Shown: positions 8,259 through 17,710, counted from the first letter of the stretch. The stretch is DNA of 64,000 bases from Cyanobacteria bacterium REEB417 (GCA_018970945.1 JAGWVJ010000001.1:1-64000); one strand, 5' to 3'. The notes: generated by a model from the sequence alone, not told the origin. Numbers and translations: made by a program.

Positions 8259-11159
8259 TCAGACCGCCGCCAGCTCCTCGACCGAGGGGCAGGTGCACAC
8301 CAGATTGCGATCGCCATAGGCGTTGTCGATGCGGGCCACCGCCGGCCAGAGCTTGTTGACCCGCTGGGCCGGCCCAGCCGGGTAAGCCGCCTGACTACGG
8401 CTGTAGGGACGGTCCCAGGCATCGGCCGTGACGGCCGCCAGGGTATGGGGCGCCCGTTTGAGTGGGTTGTCGGCGGGGTCACTGCTGCCGCCTTCGATGG
8501 CTGCAGCCTCAGCCCTGATCGCAGCCATGGCTGCGCAGAAGCGGTCCAGCTCGGCCAACGACTCACTCTCGGTGGGTTCCACCATGACGGTGCCGGCCAC
8601 CGGCCAGCTCACGGTGGGGGCGTGAAAGCCGTAGTCCATCAGCCGCTTGGCCAGGTCATCGACCACCAGCCCGGCGGTGCGCTGCAGGGGCCGCAGATCG
8701 AGGATGCACTCGTGGGCCACCCAGCCCCCTGGCCCCCTGAACAGCACCGGGTAATGGGGTTCGAGCCGCCGGGCGATCAGGTTGGCCGTGAGCAGGGCCA
8801 CCTGGCTGGCGGCCCGCAGGCCGCTGCCGCCCATCATGCGGATGTACATCCAGCTGATCGGCAGGATGCCGGCGCTGCCCCAGGGGGCTGCCGACACAGG
8901 GCCGATGCCCAGCTCGCCCCCCGGCAGAAAGGGCGCCAGGTGGGCCGCCACGCCGATGGGCCCCACCCCCGGCCCACCGCCGCCATGGGGAATGCAGAAG
9001 GTCTTGTGCAGATTCAGGTGGCAGACATCGGCGCCATAGAGACCGGGCTTGCACAGGCCCACCTGGGCGTTGAGGTTGGCGCCATCGAGGTAGACCTGGC
9101 CGCCGCGCGCATGCACCAGCTCACAGATCCGGCGGATCGCAGGCTCAAACACCCCATGGGTCGAGGGGTAGGTGACCATCAGGGCCGCAAGCGCGTCGGC
9201 GTGCTGGGCCGCCTTGGCCTCCAGATCCTCAAGATCGACATTGCCGTCGGCGTCGCAGGCGACCGGCACCACACGCAGCCCAGCCATCACGGCGCTGGCG
9301 GGGTTGGTGCCGTGGGCACTGGTCGGGATCAGGCACACCTGGCGGTAGCCCTCGCCGCGGCTGCGGTGCCAGGCCCTGATCACCAGCAGGCCGGCATATT
9401 CGCCCTGGGAACCGGCATTGGGCTGCAATGACACGGCGGCAAAACCGGTGATCGCCGCCAGCCAGCTCTCGAGCTGCCCGGTCAGCTGGCGGTAGCCCGC
9501 GAGCTGGTCGGCCGGGGCCAAGGGGTGCTGCGCAGCAAAGCCGGGCCAGCTCACCGGCGCCAGCTCCGACGCCGCATTGAGCTTCATGGTGCAGCTACCC
9601 AGCGGGATCATGCCGTGCACCAGCGACAGATCCTTGCTGACCAGCCGCTGGATGTAGCGCAGCAGCTCGGTTTCGCTGCGGTGGTTGTGAAACACACCTT
9701 GCCGCAACCAGGGCTGCCGGCGCAGGGGCAGGCCCGCCAGCAACGCGGCAGCCGCCTGGGAACCGGCCGCGAGCCGTTGGCGGCAGGCGGCAGCGGCGGC
9801 AGCGGCCGCCACCGGGTCGTCGGCGAGGGCGGCGAGCAGGGCCTCCAGTTCAGCCGGGGTGCTGAGCTCGTCAAGGCTGATCGCCACACAGCCGTCAGCG
9901 GGCCGCAGGTTGAAGCCCGCGGCGGCAGCCTGCTCCAGCAGGGCCAGGGCGCGGGGTGTCTGCAGCCGCAGGGTGTCGAAGCCCACCCCCGCATCGGGTG
10001 CCAGCCCCAGAGCCTGCAGGCCCGCGGCCAGGGCGGCCCGCAAGACCACGATGCGCCGGGCGATGGCCGTGAGGCCATCGGGGCCGTGATACACCGCATA
10101 GAAACCGGCCATCACTGCCAGCAGCACCTGGGCGGTGCAGATGTTGCTGGTCGCCTTGTCACGGCGGATGTGCTGCTCCCGGGTCTGCAGGGCCAGGCGC
10201 AGGGCCGGCTGGCCCTCGGCATCAAGGGAGCGGCCCACCAGCCGCCCGGGGATCTGGCGCTTGTAGGCCTCCTCGGTGGCAAAGAAGGCGGCATGGGGCC
10301 CACCTGCCATCATCGGCACCCCCAGCCGCTGGGCACTGCCGACGGCGATCGCGGCTCCCAGGGCGCCCACCGGGGCCAGCAGGGTCTGGGCCAGGGGGTC
10401 GATCGCCGCAGTGGCGATCACGCCAGCGCGGCGGGCCGCCTGCAGCACCGGGGTCGGGTCCCACAGCACGCCCGAGGTGGCCGGCAACTGCAGCAGCAGG
10501 CCGAACACCCCCGGATCGGCCAGCGCAGCGGCGGCCGCGGCGGGATCGGCCGCCCAGGCCTGGACCTCCACCAGCTCGAGCGCAATGCCCACGGGCTCGG
10601 CCCGGGTCTGCAGCACCGCCAGGGTCTGGGGCAGCACCTGCCGGTCCACCAGGTAGCGGCTGGCCCCGGGGCGTTGGCAGACGGCCCGGCTCAGGGCCAT
10701 GGCCTCGGCGGCGGCGGTGGCCTCATCGAGCAACGAGGCGTTGGCGATCGGCAGGCCGGTGAGCTCGCTGATCAGGGTCTGAAAATTGAGCAGGGCTTCC
10801 AGACGCCCCTGGGAGATTTCCGCCTGGTACGGCGTGTAGGCGGTGTACCAGGCGGGGTTCTCGAGCACGTGCCGCTGGATCACCGCTGGCGTCTGGGTGC
10901 CGTGGTAACCCAGACCGATCAGACTGCGGTGGCGTCCGTTGGCAGCGGCCAGGCGGGCCAGTTCGGCGGTGGCCTCCGCTTCGCTGCAGGGCTCGGGGAG
11001 TCCCTCGGCTGCGGCATGCGGCGGCAGCAGGATGTCGGCCGGCACCACGGCCCGGGCCAGGTCTTCGAGGCTGCCCAGACCCAGCTCGGCCAGCATCTGC
11101 TCGCGCTCGCGGGGGCCGGGCCCCAGATGCCGCTCGACGAATGGAACGCCGCCGCTCAC
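8259..11159 (-). CDS. gcvP: Glycine dehydrogenase (decarboxylating), P-protein of the glycine cleavage system
   Basis: 966 residues, normal length for single-chain P-protein. PLP enzyme that decarboxylates glycine and passes aminomethyl to the lipoyl arm of H-protein; in cyanobacteria it is central to photorespiratory glycine use. The PLP lysine is K719 in [15 protein letters not shown]. The start is taken as GTG at 11159-11157, overlapping the gcvH stop (GTGA) and giving [14 protein letters not shown], the usual N-terminus; the frame stays open further upstream only inside gcvH. gcvH lies directly upstream; gcvT is far away at 52.3 kb. Confidence 0.96.
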   Translation of the reverse strand: MSGGVPFVERHLGPGPREREQMLAELGLGSLEDLARAVVPADILLPPHAAAEGLPEPCSEAEATAELARLAAANGRHRSLIGLGYHGTQTPAVIQRHVLENPAWYTAYTPYQAEISQGRLEALLNFQTLISELTGLPIANASLLDEATAAAEAMALSRAVCQRPGASRYLVDRQVLPQTLAVLQTRAEPVGIALELVEVQAWAADPAAAAAALADPGVFGLLLQLPATSGVLWDPTPVLQAARRAGVIATAAIDPLAQTLLAPVGALGAAIAVGSAQRLGVPMMAGGPHAAFFATEEAYKRQIPGRLVGRSLDAEGQPALRLALQTREQHIRRDKATSNICTAQVLLAVMAGFYAVYHGPDGLTAIARRIVVLRAALAAGLQALGLAPDAGVGFDTLRLQTPRALALLEQAAAAGFNLRPADGCVAISLDELSTPAELEALLAALADDPVAAAAAAAACRQRLAAGSQAAAALLAGLPLRRQPWLRQGVFHNHRSETELLRYIQRLVSKDLSLVHGMIPLGSCTMKLNAASELAPVSWPGFAAQHPLAPADQLAGYRQLTGQLESWLAAITGFAAVSLQPNAGSQGEYAGLLVIRAWHRSRGEGYRQVCLIPTSAHGTNPASAVMAGLRVVPVACDADGNVDLEDLEAKAAQHADALAALMVTYPSTHGVFEPAIRRICELVHARGGQVYLDGANLNAQVGLCKPGLYGADVCHLNLHKTFCIPHGGGGPGVGPIGVAAHLAPFLPGGELGIGPVSAAPWGSAGILPISWMYIRMMGGSGLRAASQVALLTANLIARRLEPHYPVLFRGPGGWVAHECILDLRPLQRTAGLVVDDLAKRLMDYGFHAPTVSWPVAGTVMVEPTESESLAELDRFCAAMAAIRAEAAAIEGGSSDPADNPLKRAPHTLAAVTADAWDRPYSRSQAAYPAGPAQRVNKLWPAVARIDNAYGDRNLVCTCPSVEELAAV

Positions 11160-11542
11160 GCCTGGACCTTGGCGCCGTAGGCGGCCGCATCCATCAACGC
11201 GTCGGCCTCGCCGGGATCGCTGGGGCGCACCAGCAACAGCCAACCCTCGCCATAGGGGTCGTTCTGCAGCTCTTCGGGACTGGCCAGCACGGCTTCGTTG
11301 CGGGCCTCAACCACGCCGCTGACCGGAGCCAGCAGGTCTTCGACCGCCTTGACCGACTCGACGCTGCCGAAGCCCTCGCCGGCGCGGATGGCAGCGCCGA
11401 CCTTGGGCAGCTCGACAAACACGATGTCGCCCAGCTGCTCCACCGCGAAGGCACTGAGGCCGATGCGCATCAGCTCGCCCTCGCCCCTGACGGTCTCGTG
11501 GCTGTCGGCGTAGCGGCAGTTGTCAGGGAAGTGAAGCGCCAT
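11156..11542 (-). CDS. gcvH: Glycine cleavage system H-protein
   Basis: 128 residues, typical length. Carries the lipoylated lysine (K65) in the motif ESVKAVEDL, preceded by the beta-hairpin GDIVFVELP. It shuttles the aminomethyl group between P-, T- and L-proteins. It is the first gene of a two-gene operon with gcvP, overlapping its GTG start by four bases. ATG 11542 fits the conserved N-terminus ([12 protein letters not shown]). Confidence 0.96.
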   Translation of the reverse strand: MALHFPDNCRYADSHETVRGEGELMRIGLSAFAVEQLGDIVFVELPKVGAAIRAGEGFGSVESVKAVEDLLAPVSGVVEARNEAVLASPEELQNDPYGEGWLLLVRPSDPGEADALMDAAAYGAKVQA

Positions 11543-11581
11543 GGCCGCAGCGTCAGTTGGGCAGCAAACGGCGCCAGTCTG

Positions 11582-12865
11582 TCAGCTTCCGGCGGCTCTC
11601 AGGGCATCGCTCGGGCCGGCGGGATTCAGCGCCGCCAGGGCCCGCTCCAGGGCGATGGCGGTGTGGCTGTGGTGGGTGCCCCCCTGCACATACAGCACAA
11701 AGGGTTCGCGCAGCGGACCATCAGCCGAAAACTCACTGGTGCTGCCGTCGATGAAGCTGCCGCCAGCCATCACCAGCTCGCTGGCGTAGCCGGGCATGGG
11801 CGCCGGCACCGGGTCGAGGTAGCTGCCCACCGGCGAGCACGCCTGAAAGGCGCGGCACACCGTCTTAAGCCGTTCGGGGTCGCCCAGCCGCACCGCCTGG
11901 ATCACATCGCTGCGGGCACCACCGGGCGCCGGGTTCACCGCGAAGCCCAGATCGCTGAAGACCTGGGCCACCAGCTCGGCGCCGATCAGGGCCTCGGCCA
12001 CCATCTGCGGCGCCAGAAACAGGCCTTGAAACAACAGGCGGTTGAGATCAAAACTGGTGCCCCCTTCGCTGCCGATGCCCGGGGCGGTGAGCCGGCAGCA
12101 GGCCTGCTCCACCAGCTCGGCACGGCCCGCCACATAGCCGCCGGTGGGGGCGATCGTGCCGCCCAGGTTCTTGATGAGTGAACCGGCGATCAGGTCGGCG
12201 CCCACGGCCGTGGGCTCGGTGTCCCCGGTCAGTTCGCCGTAGCAGTTGTCGACAAACACGTCGCAGCCGGGCTGCAGCGCCTTGACCCGCTCGACCAGGC
12301 GGCCGATCTGCTCGACCCCCAGCGACGGGCGCCAGCTGTAGCCGCAGCTGCGCTGAATCAGCACCAGGCGGGTGGGCAGCGCCAGGGCGTCGGCGATGCG
12401 CGCCTCATCGACCAGACCCTCAGGGGTGAGCGGCAGCTCGTCGTAGCTGATGCCGAACTCGGCCAGTGAGCCCTGGCCGCTGCCGCGGATGCCGATCACC
12501 TCTTCCAGGGTGTCGTAGGGCCGGCCGGTGAGGGCCAGCAGGCGGTCACCCGGGCGCAGCACGCCAAACAACGCGGCGGCAATGGCGTGGGTGCCGCTCA
12601 CAAACTGCAGCCGCACGGCGGCCGCCTCGGCCTGCAGCACCCGGGCGAACACGCGATCGAGCACCTCGCGGCCCAGATCGCCGTGGCCGTAGCCGCTGAC
12701 CGAGGCAAAGTGCTGCACCCCGACGCGCTCGGCCGCCAGTGCGGCGAGCACCCTGGCCAGGCGCGGCCGCACTGCTGCGGTGTGGCGCGCCGCCAGGGGC
12801 GCGATCGCCGCCAGGGCGGCCTCGACCCGCTGAGCAGCCCAGCGGCTGGAATCTGAATTGGTCAC
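11582..12865 (-). CDS. Methionine gamma-lyase family PLP protein ('aluminium resistance protein' family)
   Basis: 427 residues. Fold-type I PLP enzyme. The likely PLP lysine is in SLIKNLGGTIAPTGGYVAGR, with the Asp partner in DVFVDNCYGE; FVSGTHAIAAALFG and PYDTLEEVIG match the family. Often annotated as methionine gamma-lyase or aluminium resistance protein, but the physiological reaction in cyanobacteria is not established. GTG at 12865 is the likely start (VTNSDSSRW); frames open further upstream are unlike the family. Lies 39 bases upstream of gcvH on the same strand, so it may be co-transcribed with gcvH-gcvP. Confidence 0.85.
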   Translation of the reverse strand: MTNSDSSRWAAQRVEAALAAIAPLAARHTAAVRPRLARVLAALAAERVGVQHFASVSGYGHGDLGREVLDRVFARVLQAEAAAVRLQFVSGTHAIAAALFGVLRPGDRLLALTGRPYDTLEEVIGIRGSGQGSLAEFGISYDELPLTPEGLVDEARIADALALPTRLVLIQRSCGYSWRPSLGVEQIGRLVERVKALQPGCDVFVDNCYGELTGDTEPTAVGADLIAGSLIKNLGGTIAPTGGYVAGRAELVEQACCRLTAPGIGSEGGTSFDLNRLLFQGLFLAPQMVAEALIGAELVAQVFSDLGFAVNPAPGGARSDVIQAVRLGDPERLKTVCRAFQACSPVGSYLDPVPAPMPGYASELVMAGGSFIDGSTSEFSADGPLREPFVLYVQGGTHHSHTAIALERALAALNPAGPSDALRAAGS

Positions 12866-13069
12866 TCCATCAGTCTGAGCGTGAGCGGTGCGATGCACGC
12901 CAAGCTCGCATCGCCGCACAACCGCTGCGGTTAGATTCCATTTTCTGATCAAAGGCCGATCCGATCTCGGATCACTCCTCGGGAGGCCAGGCCCAGCGTT
13001 CAGACCTGACCCGCCGGAGTTGTCTTGGTTTCAGTCACCCCGCAGCCGCCCCTGCCCAATGCCACCACG
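12866..13069. promoter_or_regulatory. Divergent promoter region with a 16-base palindrome
   Basis: About 200 bases between two divergent genes (PLP-lyase family, minus; desaturase, plus). A near-perfect inverted repeat GATCCGA-TC-TCGGATC sits at 12958-12973, well placed for an operator. No clear -35/-10 pair stands out. A TTG at 13025 in frame with the desaturase offers an alternative start. Confidence 0.35.
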
Positions 13070-13969
13070 ATGCGACTGGAGCGCCCCCAGTCGGCGCGCG
13101 AACAACAGCTGCGCGCTGGGCTGATCGCCCCCCGCAGCCCCCTGCCGCCGCGGCAGCGCAGGCTCAAGGGCGGCACCGGCAGCTTCATGCTGCTGATGCA
13201 TGTGCTGGCGGTGGTGGCGCTGCTACCACGCTTCTGGAGTGTGCAGGCGCTGATCGTGCTCGCCGCGCTGTACTGGACCACGGTGCTGGGGGTCACCCTG
13301 GGGCTGCACCGGCTGGTGACCCATCGCAGCTTCGAAGCGCCCCGCTGGCTGGAGCGCCTGCTGGTGCTGATGGGCACCCTCGCCTGCCAGAGCGGCCCGA
13401 TCGAATGGGTGGGGCTGCACCGGCATCACCACCTCCATTCCGACCAGCCCAACGACCACCACGATGCCGGCCGTGGGCTGTGGTGGGCCCACAGCGAATG
13501 GATGCTGCACCAGATCCCGGCCCTCGAACATGTCGACCGGCTCACCGGCGACCTGCAGCGGGACCCCCTCTACCGCTGGCTCGACCGCTGGTTTCTGCTG
13601 CTGCAACTGCCCCTCGGCCTTGCCCTCTATTGGTATGGCCAGGCCGCGGATGTCCATGGCGGCGGCCTGGGCCTGGTGCTGTGGGCGATCCCGCTGCGCC
13701 TGGTGCTCGTCTATCACGTCACCTGGCTGGTGAATTCGGCGACCCACGCCTTCGGCTACCGCAACTTCGACTGCCCCGACCTCTCGCGCAACTGCTGGTG
13801 GGTGGCGATCCTCAGCTTCGGCGAGGGCTGGCACAACAACCACCACGCCCATCCGCACTCGGCCCGCCACGGCCTGCGCTGGTTCGAATTCGACATCACC
13901 TGGCAGCACATCAAACTGCTGCGCAGCCTGGGCTGGGCCCGGCGCATTCGGGTGGCTCCGCACCCGTGA
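13070..13969 (+). CDS. desC: Acyl-lipid/acyl-CoA-type fatty acid desaturase, DesC-like (paralogue 1)
   Basis: 299 residues from ATG 13070; TTG 13025 would give 314. Membrane di-iron desaturase introducing a cis double bond (delta-9 type by similarity) into membrane-lipid acyl chains. The three histidine boxes are intact: HRLVTH, HRHHH and HNNHH in GEGWHNNHHA. Two hydrophobic pairs flank them (SFMLLMHVLAVVALL; LLQLPLGLALYWY; LRLVLVYHVTWL). Length is normal. A close paralogue lies 0.9 kb downstream in the same direction, suggesting tandem duplication. In cyanobacteria such genes often respond to cold or light; nothing here proves it. Confidence 0.92.
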   Translation: MRLERPQSAREQQLRAGLIAPRSPLPPRQRRLKGGTGSFMLLMHVLAVVALLPRFWSVQALIVLAALYWTTVLGVTLGLHRLVTHRSFEAPRWLERLLVLMGTLACQSGPIEWVGLHRHHHLHSDQPNDHHDAGRGLWWAHSEWMLHQIPALEHVDRLTGDLQRDPLYRWLDRWFLLLQLPLGLALYWYGQAADVHGGGLGLVLWAIPLRLVLVYHVTWLVNSATHAFGYRNFDCPDLSRNCWWVAILSFGEGWHNNHHAHPHSARHGLRWFEFDITWQHIKLLRSLGWARRIRVAPHP

Positions 13970-14003
13970 CGGCTCACGGATCCAGGTGGTTCGCTCCCGG
14001 CAA

Positions 14004-14789
14004 TCAGTCAGTCTTGAGCTGAGCCCGAATGGCCGCGGCCAGGTCGCTGTTGTCGGGCCCGCTCCAGCCCTGGGCCTCGAGCCCCTTGCCCTTGGTGCGC
14101 AGCAGCTCGAGAAACTGATCGGCCTCCAGCTCGCCATCACCCGCAGCACCCACGGCCGCCAGGGTGCTGCGCAGGTCGGGCAGCTCAGCATTGAGCTCAC
14201 TGGCGCTGTAGTCGCGCTGGCCGGCCATGACCTCGGCAAAGCGCTCGCGCCGCAGGCGCTTGTTGACCGGATAGGCCGCCAGCAGCTGGTCGCGACACAG
14301 GCGCCAGGGCCGGCCGGCGGTGAACACCTGGGCCAGAGCCGCACTGAGGGCGGCCGCCTCCGTTTCGGCGATGCGCAGGTCAAAGGCCGCCGGCGGCTGT
14401 CGCTGCCCCACGAACACCTCAAGCAGCTCGCCCGGTCCGAGCACGGGCCCGCCGCTGCCCTGCACCGGCTGACTCGAGGCCTCGAGCGCCGCCAGCAGCT
14501 CGGGCAGGGCGACCAGCCGCTGCCGGAGCCCCTCGCTCAGGCGACCACCGCGGGCTTCGGCCGCCAGCAGCTGGTTGATGCGCCCCAGGGCCAGAAACAC
14601 CTCGGGCCCGGGCGAGGCCAGCTTGCCGTTGCGCAACATCGACAGCTGGCTGTTGTGCACCCGCCCCAGATCGAGGGTCTCGGCCAGGGCCGGCAGCACC
14701 CGGTGGCTCCAACCGTTGCGCTCGTGCCAGACACGGATCAAATGGGCAAACGCCACACGGCCGGCGGCCAGATCCTCGCGGTATCCCAT
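14004..14789 (-). CDS. Conserved hypothetical protein with HTH-like N-terminus
   Basis: 261 residues, soluble, helical. The first ~65 residues read like an XRE-type helix-turn-helix region: FAHLIRVWHERNGWSHRVLP, then NSQLSMLRNGKLASP. The rest is Leu/Ala-rich helices with no motif I recognise. It lies between and opposite to the two desaturase genes, starting 66 bases from the second one, with an inverted repeat in between. A regulator of the neighbouring desaturase is possible but only inferred. ATG 14789. Confidence 0.6.
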   Translation of the reverse strand: MGYREDLAAGRVAFAHLIRVWHERNGWSHRVLPALAETLDLGRVHNSQLSMLRNGKLASPGPEVFLALGRINQLLAAEARGGRLSEGLRQRLVALPELLAALEASSQPVQGSGGPVLGPGELLEVFVGQRQPPAAFDLRIAETEAAALSAALAQVFTAGRPWRLCRDQLLAAYPVNKRLRRERFAEVMAGQRDYSASELNAELPDLRSTLAAVGAAGDGELEADQFLELLRTKGKGLEAQGWSGPDNSDLAAAIRAQLKTD

Positions 14790-14855
14790 GGACCGATTGC
14801 CCGATACGGATTCGTATTGCTACCATTTTAAGCGATCAATCCGGAGTCGGTCTCC
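14790..14855 (+). promoter_or_regulatory. Putative desaturase promoter with palindromic operator
   Basis: The 66-base divergent spacer holds a possible sigma-70 promoter toward the second desaturase: TTGCCC (14797-14802), an 18-base spacer, and TACCAT (14821-14826). Inside the spacer is the inverted repeat ATACG-GATT-CGTAT (14804-14817), the classical position for a repressor site. The divergent gene encodes an HTH-like protein. All of this is pattern-based. Confidence 0.35.
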
Positions 14856-15815
14856 ATGACCGCTGCAATCCACGCTCGCCCCGCCGCCCGCGGCACCAGC
14901 AGCCCCGCCTCCATCAACACCGGCGGGGCCGGTGCCCTGCGGGCTGCCGCGCTGCACCGGCCCCGCCGCGGCGAACCCCAGGCCGAAATCCCCCAGGGCA
15001 AGCGCCTGGGCACGATCGTGTTCATGGCCTCGATCCATGTGCTGGCCGTGGTGGCCCTGCTGCCCCAGTTCTGGAGCGTGCCCGCCGTGGCCAGCTTCCT
15101 GGTTCTGTACTGGGTGACGGCCTGCCTGGGGGTCACCATCGGCTATCACCGGCTGCTGAGCCACCGCAGCTTCAGGGTGCCCCAGTGGCTGGAGCGCTTC
15201 TTCGCCACCTGCGGCGCCCTCAGCTGCCAGCACGGCCCGATCGACTGGGTGGGGCTGCACCGTCACCACCACAAGTTCTCGGACACCGAGGTCGACCACC
15301 ACACCAGCCTCAGGGGCTTCTGGTGGAGCCACATGGGCTGGATGTTTGAAGAGATCCCGGCGATGGCCGCCGTGCCCAGGCTCACCGGCGACCTAGCCAA
15401 GGACCCTTACTACCGCTGGCTCAACAATTGGTTCCTGGTGCTGCAGCTGCCCCTGGCGGGCCTGCTGTTCTGGATCGGCACCGTCAGCGGTGCCGGCGGC
15501 TGGGCCCTGGTGCTGTGGGGCATTCCCCTGCGCCTGGTGATCGTCTACCACTGCACCTGGCTGGTCAACTCAGCCACCCACTGCTGGGGCACGACCAGCC
15601 ATGACAGCGGTGACCACTCCAAAAACAACCCCTGGGTGGCCGCGCTCACCTTCGGCGAGGGCTGGCACAACAACCACCACGCCTTTCCCCATTCGGCTCG
15701 CCACGGCTTCGGCCGCCAGATCGACCTGACCTGGCAACACATCAGGATGATGCGACGCCTGGGCCTGGCCACCCAGGTGCGCCTGCCGGCCGGGGCCCGG
15801 GGCGGCCGGGGTTGA
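14856..15815 (+). CDS. desC: Acyl-lipid/acyl-CoA-type fatty acid desaturase, DesC-like (paralogue 2)
   Basis: 319 residues, ATG 14856. Same family as the gene at 13070, with intact histidine boxes HRLLSH, HRHHH and HNNHH (GEGWHNNHHAFPHSARHG). A ~45-residue Ala/Arg/Pro-rich N-terminus precedes the first hydrophobic helix. The two proteins share long identical stretches (for example VGLHRHHH and TWLVNSATH), so they are paralogues, probably delta-9-type desaturases with different regulation or substrate position. Downstream the frame ends at 15815 in a Gly/Arg-rich tail. Confidence 0.93.
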   Translation: MTAAIHARPAARGTSSPASINTGGAGALRAAALHRPRRGEPQAEIPQGKRLGTIVFMASIHVLAVVALLPQFWSVPAVASFLVLYWVTACLGVTIGYHRLLSHRSFRVPQWLERFFATCGALSCQHGPIDWVGLHRHHHKFSDTEVDHHTSLRGFWWSHMGWMFEEIPAMAAVPRLTGDLAKDPYYRWLNNWFLVLQLPLAGLLFWIGTVSGAGGWALVLWGIPLRLVIVYHCTWLVNSATHCWGTTSHDSGDHSKNNPWVAALTFGEGWHNNHHAFPHSARHGFGRQIDLTWQHIRMMRRLGLATQVRLPAGARGGRG

Positions 15816-15977
15816 GCAGCGGCTGGGTGAATGGCTGCAGTGACAGCCGCAACGAACTGCCCGGCAACAACACCCACTTCACGACTGCAGCAGTCTCAGA
15901 GCCGCTCCATGTGCCCTGGATCCTCAATCGCAATGCCGGCAAACCGGTTGTCAACTGGCTTCCCCAACAGCTGAGCT

Positions 15978-16256
15978 TCAGCCACCCTGGGTGGCCTTCT
16001 GGGTGCAGATCTGCTTGGCCAGATCAATGTTGTGAGTTTCATCAATTTTCTTGACCACGCAATTGCAGGTTTTCTGCACCATGCCATCGGGCGGAGTTTT
16101 GGCAGCTTTTTGAAAATCAGCATTCATCGCCGCTGAACATTTACTGAAGATCATCTGATCCATCATGCTCTGGGCTTGAGCGGCCGAGCCGAAACCGGCC
16201 GTCACCGCCGTGGCGGCGCCGGCCAGAGAGCACACGAGCGCAAAACGCATCTGCAA
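15978..16256 (-). CDS. Small exported four-cysteine protein
   Basis: 92 residues. A Sec signal peptide is clear: MRF, a hydrophobic core (ALVCSLAGAATAVTAGFG), and a likely cleavage site AQA-QS near residue 29. The mature part (~63 residues) carries four cysteines (SKCSAA, KTCNCVVKK, KQICTQ), suggesting two disulfides in the periplasm or outside the cell. The IS3 relic begins about 40 bases upstream of its start, so its original promoter region may have been displaced. No family recognised. Confidence 0.65.
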   Translation of the reverse strand: MQMRFALVCSLAGAATAVTAGFGSAAQAQSMMDQMIFSKCSAAMNADFQKAAKTPPDGMVQKTCNCVVKKIDETHNIDLAKQICTQKATQGG

Positions 16257-16294
16257 CAGAAGTGGTTGTGCTCCTGTTTAGCGCGACAGACATG

Positions 16295-16509
16295 ACCTCC
16301 TCTCTGGCCAGGTGGTCCACGATCCGGCGGCTACGGCTGCAGGGATCCTCGAGGTAGCGCGAATCGATCCTGGCCATGATCAGCAGCGTCGATTCACGCA
16401 CCGGTGTCGACCGGTAATCGAGCGTCGATCTGGGCAGCCCCAACAGCGCACATTGGCGGCTGGTGCTGAGCTCAGGGTGGTCGTGATCGACCAGCTTGCG
16501 TCGTTCACT
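16295..16509 (-). pseudogene. IS3-family transposase OrfB, N-terminal fragment
   Basis: Minus-strand translation gives SERRKLVDHDHPELSTSRQC, then LLGLPRSTLDYRS and RYLEDPCSRSRRIVDHLARE, the characteristic start of IS3 OrfB (HTH_21 region). Similarity ends near 16297, before the rve integrase domain with its DDE residues. A large 3' deletion, followed directly by the upstream region of the small exported protein. Confidence 0.65.
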
Positions 16510-16524
16510 AGCGTCAGAGCAGCT

Positions 16525-16795
16525 GAGATTTTTTTGAGCCACTCCAGCTCCATCTGCAGCTTGCCGATCTGCTGGGACAGCTCAGCCTCCTTGACCAGGC
16601 TGTCGCCGGTGTCCTTGTTCTTTTTGCCTCGGGTGAATCACTCACTGGCGCCATCCAGAAGCTGCCGCTTCCACTGGCTGACCTGGATCGGGTGGATGGC
16701 GTGATCAGCAGCGATCTCCTGGATCGTCTTGCGGCCACTGATCGCCTCCATGGCGACTCGGGCCTGTCCAGAAAAACCAGTCCACCTCACGTGCA
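16525..16795 (-). pseudogene. IS3-family transposase OrfA, interrupted
   Basis: Reading on the minus strand: ARVAMEAISGRKTIQEIAAD, then HPIQVSQWKRQLLDGASE matches the HTH_Tnp_1 region of IS3 OrfA. A TGA at 16640-16638 interrupts the frame, after which it continues in the same frame as FTRGKKNKDTGD and the heptad-like LSQQIGKLQMELEWLKK. The normal initiation codon is not evident. Premature stop and lost start mark it as dead. Confidence 0.65.
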
Positions 16796-17101
16796 GGCCA
16801 GGGGCAATCGTCTGCACGTGCGTCACGGCGGCTGTTGAGTGAGGCGGCTCAGCGGGCCGCCTGCGCCTGCGCCGCCAGCAGGGCCAGGGGGTCGCGCGTT
16901 CCGTCGGATGGCTGGACTGCTGGATCGGCGTCAACCATGTCTGGGGCTGCAGCGGGGGCTGCAGAGCTGGCCTGATCCCAGGCTGGTGGCAGAAGGGGCG
17001 CCAGGCAACACCACGGCAGTCGCGCGCGGTTTTTGCTGCCGCAAGCTGTGATTTAGGGTGATGGATCGCATCCAGTTCGATCGTTCGTCGTCCGTAGTCC
17101 C
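16796..17101. other. Intergenic region upstream of rplI
   Basis: About 300 bases. I see no convincing gene; the only curiosity is a 29-codon minus-strand frame (16849-16938) ending DPLALLAAQAQAAR, which could be the relic of a C-terminus. The rplI promoter should lie in the last 100 bases, but no clear -35/-10 pair is visible. Confidence 0.5.
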
Positions 17102-17560
17102 ATGGCCAAGCGCGTTCAAGTCGTCCTGTCCGAGGACGTGTACACCCTCGGCAAGGACGGCGACCTGGTGGAGGTCGCTCCCGGTTATGCGCGCAACTTT
17201 CTGGTGCCCACCGGCAAGGCCGTGCCGGTGACCGCCGCCGTGCTGCGCCAGGTGGAGGCCCGCCGCGCCAAGGAAGCCGAGCGCCAGGCCGCCCTCAAGG
17301 CTGATGCCCTGGCCTTCAAGACCGCCCTGGAGACCATCGGCCGTTTCACCGTCAAAAAGCAGACCGGCGGCGACGACGTGCTGTTCGGCACCGTCACCAA
17401 CGCCGATGTGGCCGAGGCCATTGAATCAGCCACCAAAAAGGAGCTCGACCGCCGCGACATCAGCGTGCCCGAAATCCACCGCACGGGCAGCTACAAGGTG
17501 CAGGTCAAGCTGCACACCGATGTCACCGCCGAGATCAACCTCGAGGTGGCCAGCCACTGA
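17102..17560 (+). CDS. rplI: 50S ribosomal protein L9
   Basis: 152 residues, normal length. The N-terminal RNA-binding domain ([20 protein letters not shown], then [13 protein letters not shown]) is the L9 signature, followed by the long connecting helix (~45-75) and the C-terminal domain. L9 binds 23S rRNA at the L1-stalk base and affects reading-frame maintenance. It precedes dnaB, an arrangement widespread in bacteria, with a terminator-like hairpin in between. Confidence 0.97.
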   Translation: MAKRVQVVLSEDVYTLGKDGDLVEVAPGYARNFLVPTGKAVPVTAAVLRQVEARRAKEAERQAALKADALAFKTALETIGRFTVKKQTGGDDVLFGTVTNADVAEAIESATKKELDRRDISVPEIHRTGSYKVQVKLHTDVTAEINLEVASH

Positions 17561-17583
17561 GGCTGAGGATCAGGTCTGGAAGT

Positions 17584-17613
17584 CACCCCATCGCTGGGGT
17601 GGCTTGCTTGTTT
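17584..17613 (+). terminator. Rho-independent-type terminator after rplI
   Basis: Perfect 7-bp stem CACCCCA/TGGGGTG with tetraloop TCGC (17584-17601), followed by a T-rich tail (GCTTGCTTGTTT). It lies 23 bases after the rplI stop and before dnaB. The tail is interrupted by G and C, so partial read-through is possible. Confidence 0.6.
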
Positions 17614-17710
17614 CGACCCCACCAGCAGTGTCCGGTGGGTGGTCAAACGGACCCGCCGCAGGCAGGATGAGAGGCCGGGCGCTTGCGTCCCCTGCTGCGT
17701 GGGCTCCTCC

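Larger units (their letters stand above)
16295..16795 (-). mobile_element. Decayed IS3-family insertion sequence remnant
   Basis: The minus strand encodes, in order, a broken OrfA (helix-turn-helix and leucine-zipper part) and the first ~70 residues of OrfB, both typical of IS3-family transposases. The catalytic DDE domain of OrfB is missing and OrfA carries an in-frame stop. I cannot see terminal inverted repeats or target duplications, so the boundaries are approximate. Not mobile any more. Confidence 0.7.

Noticed and set aside
8241-11180. Long plus-strand frames opposite gcvP (396 and 551 codons)
   Set aside because: Shadow frames of gcvP; composition biased and no recognisable domain.
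16839-17051. 70-codon plus-strand frame upstream of rplI
   Set aside because: Arg/Pro/Gly-rich translation without structure; likely chance.
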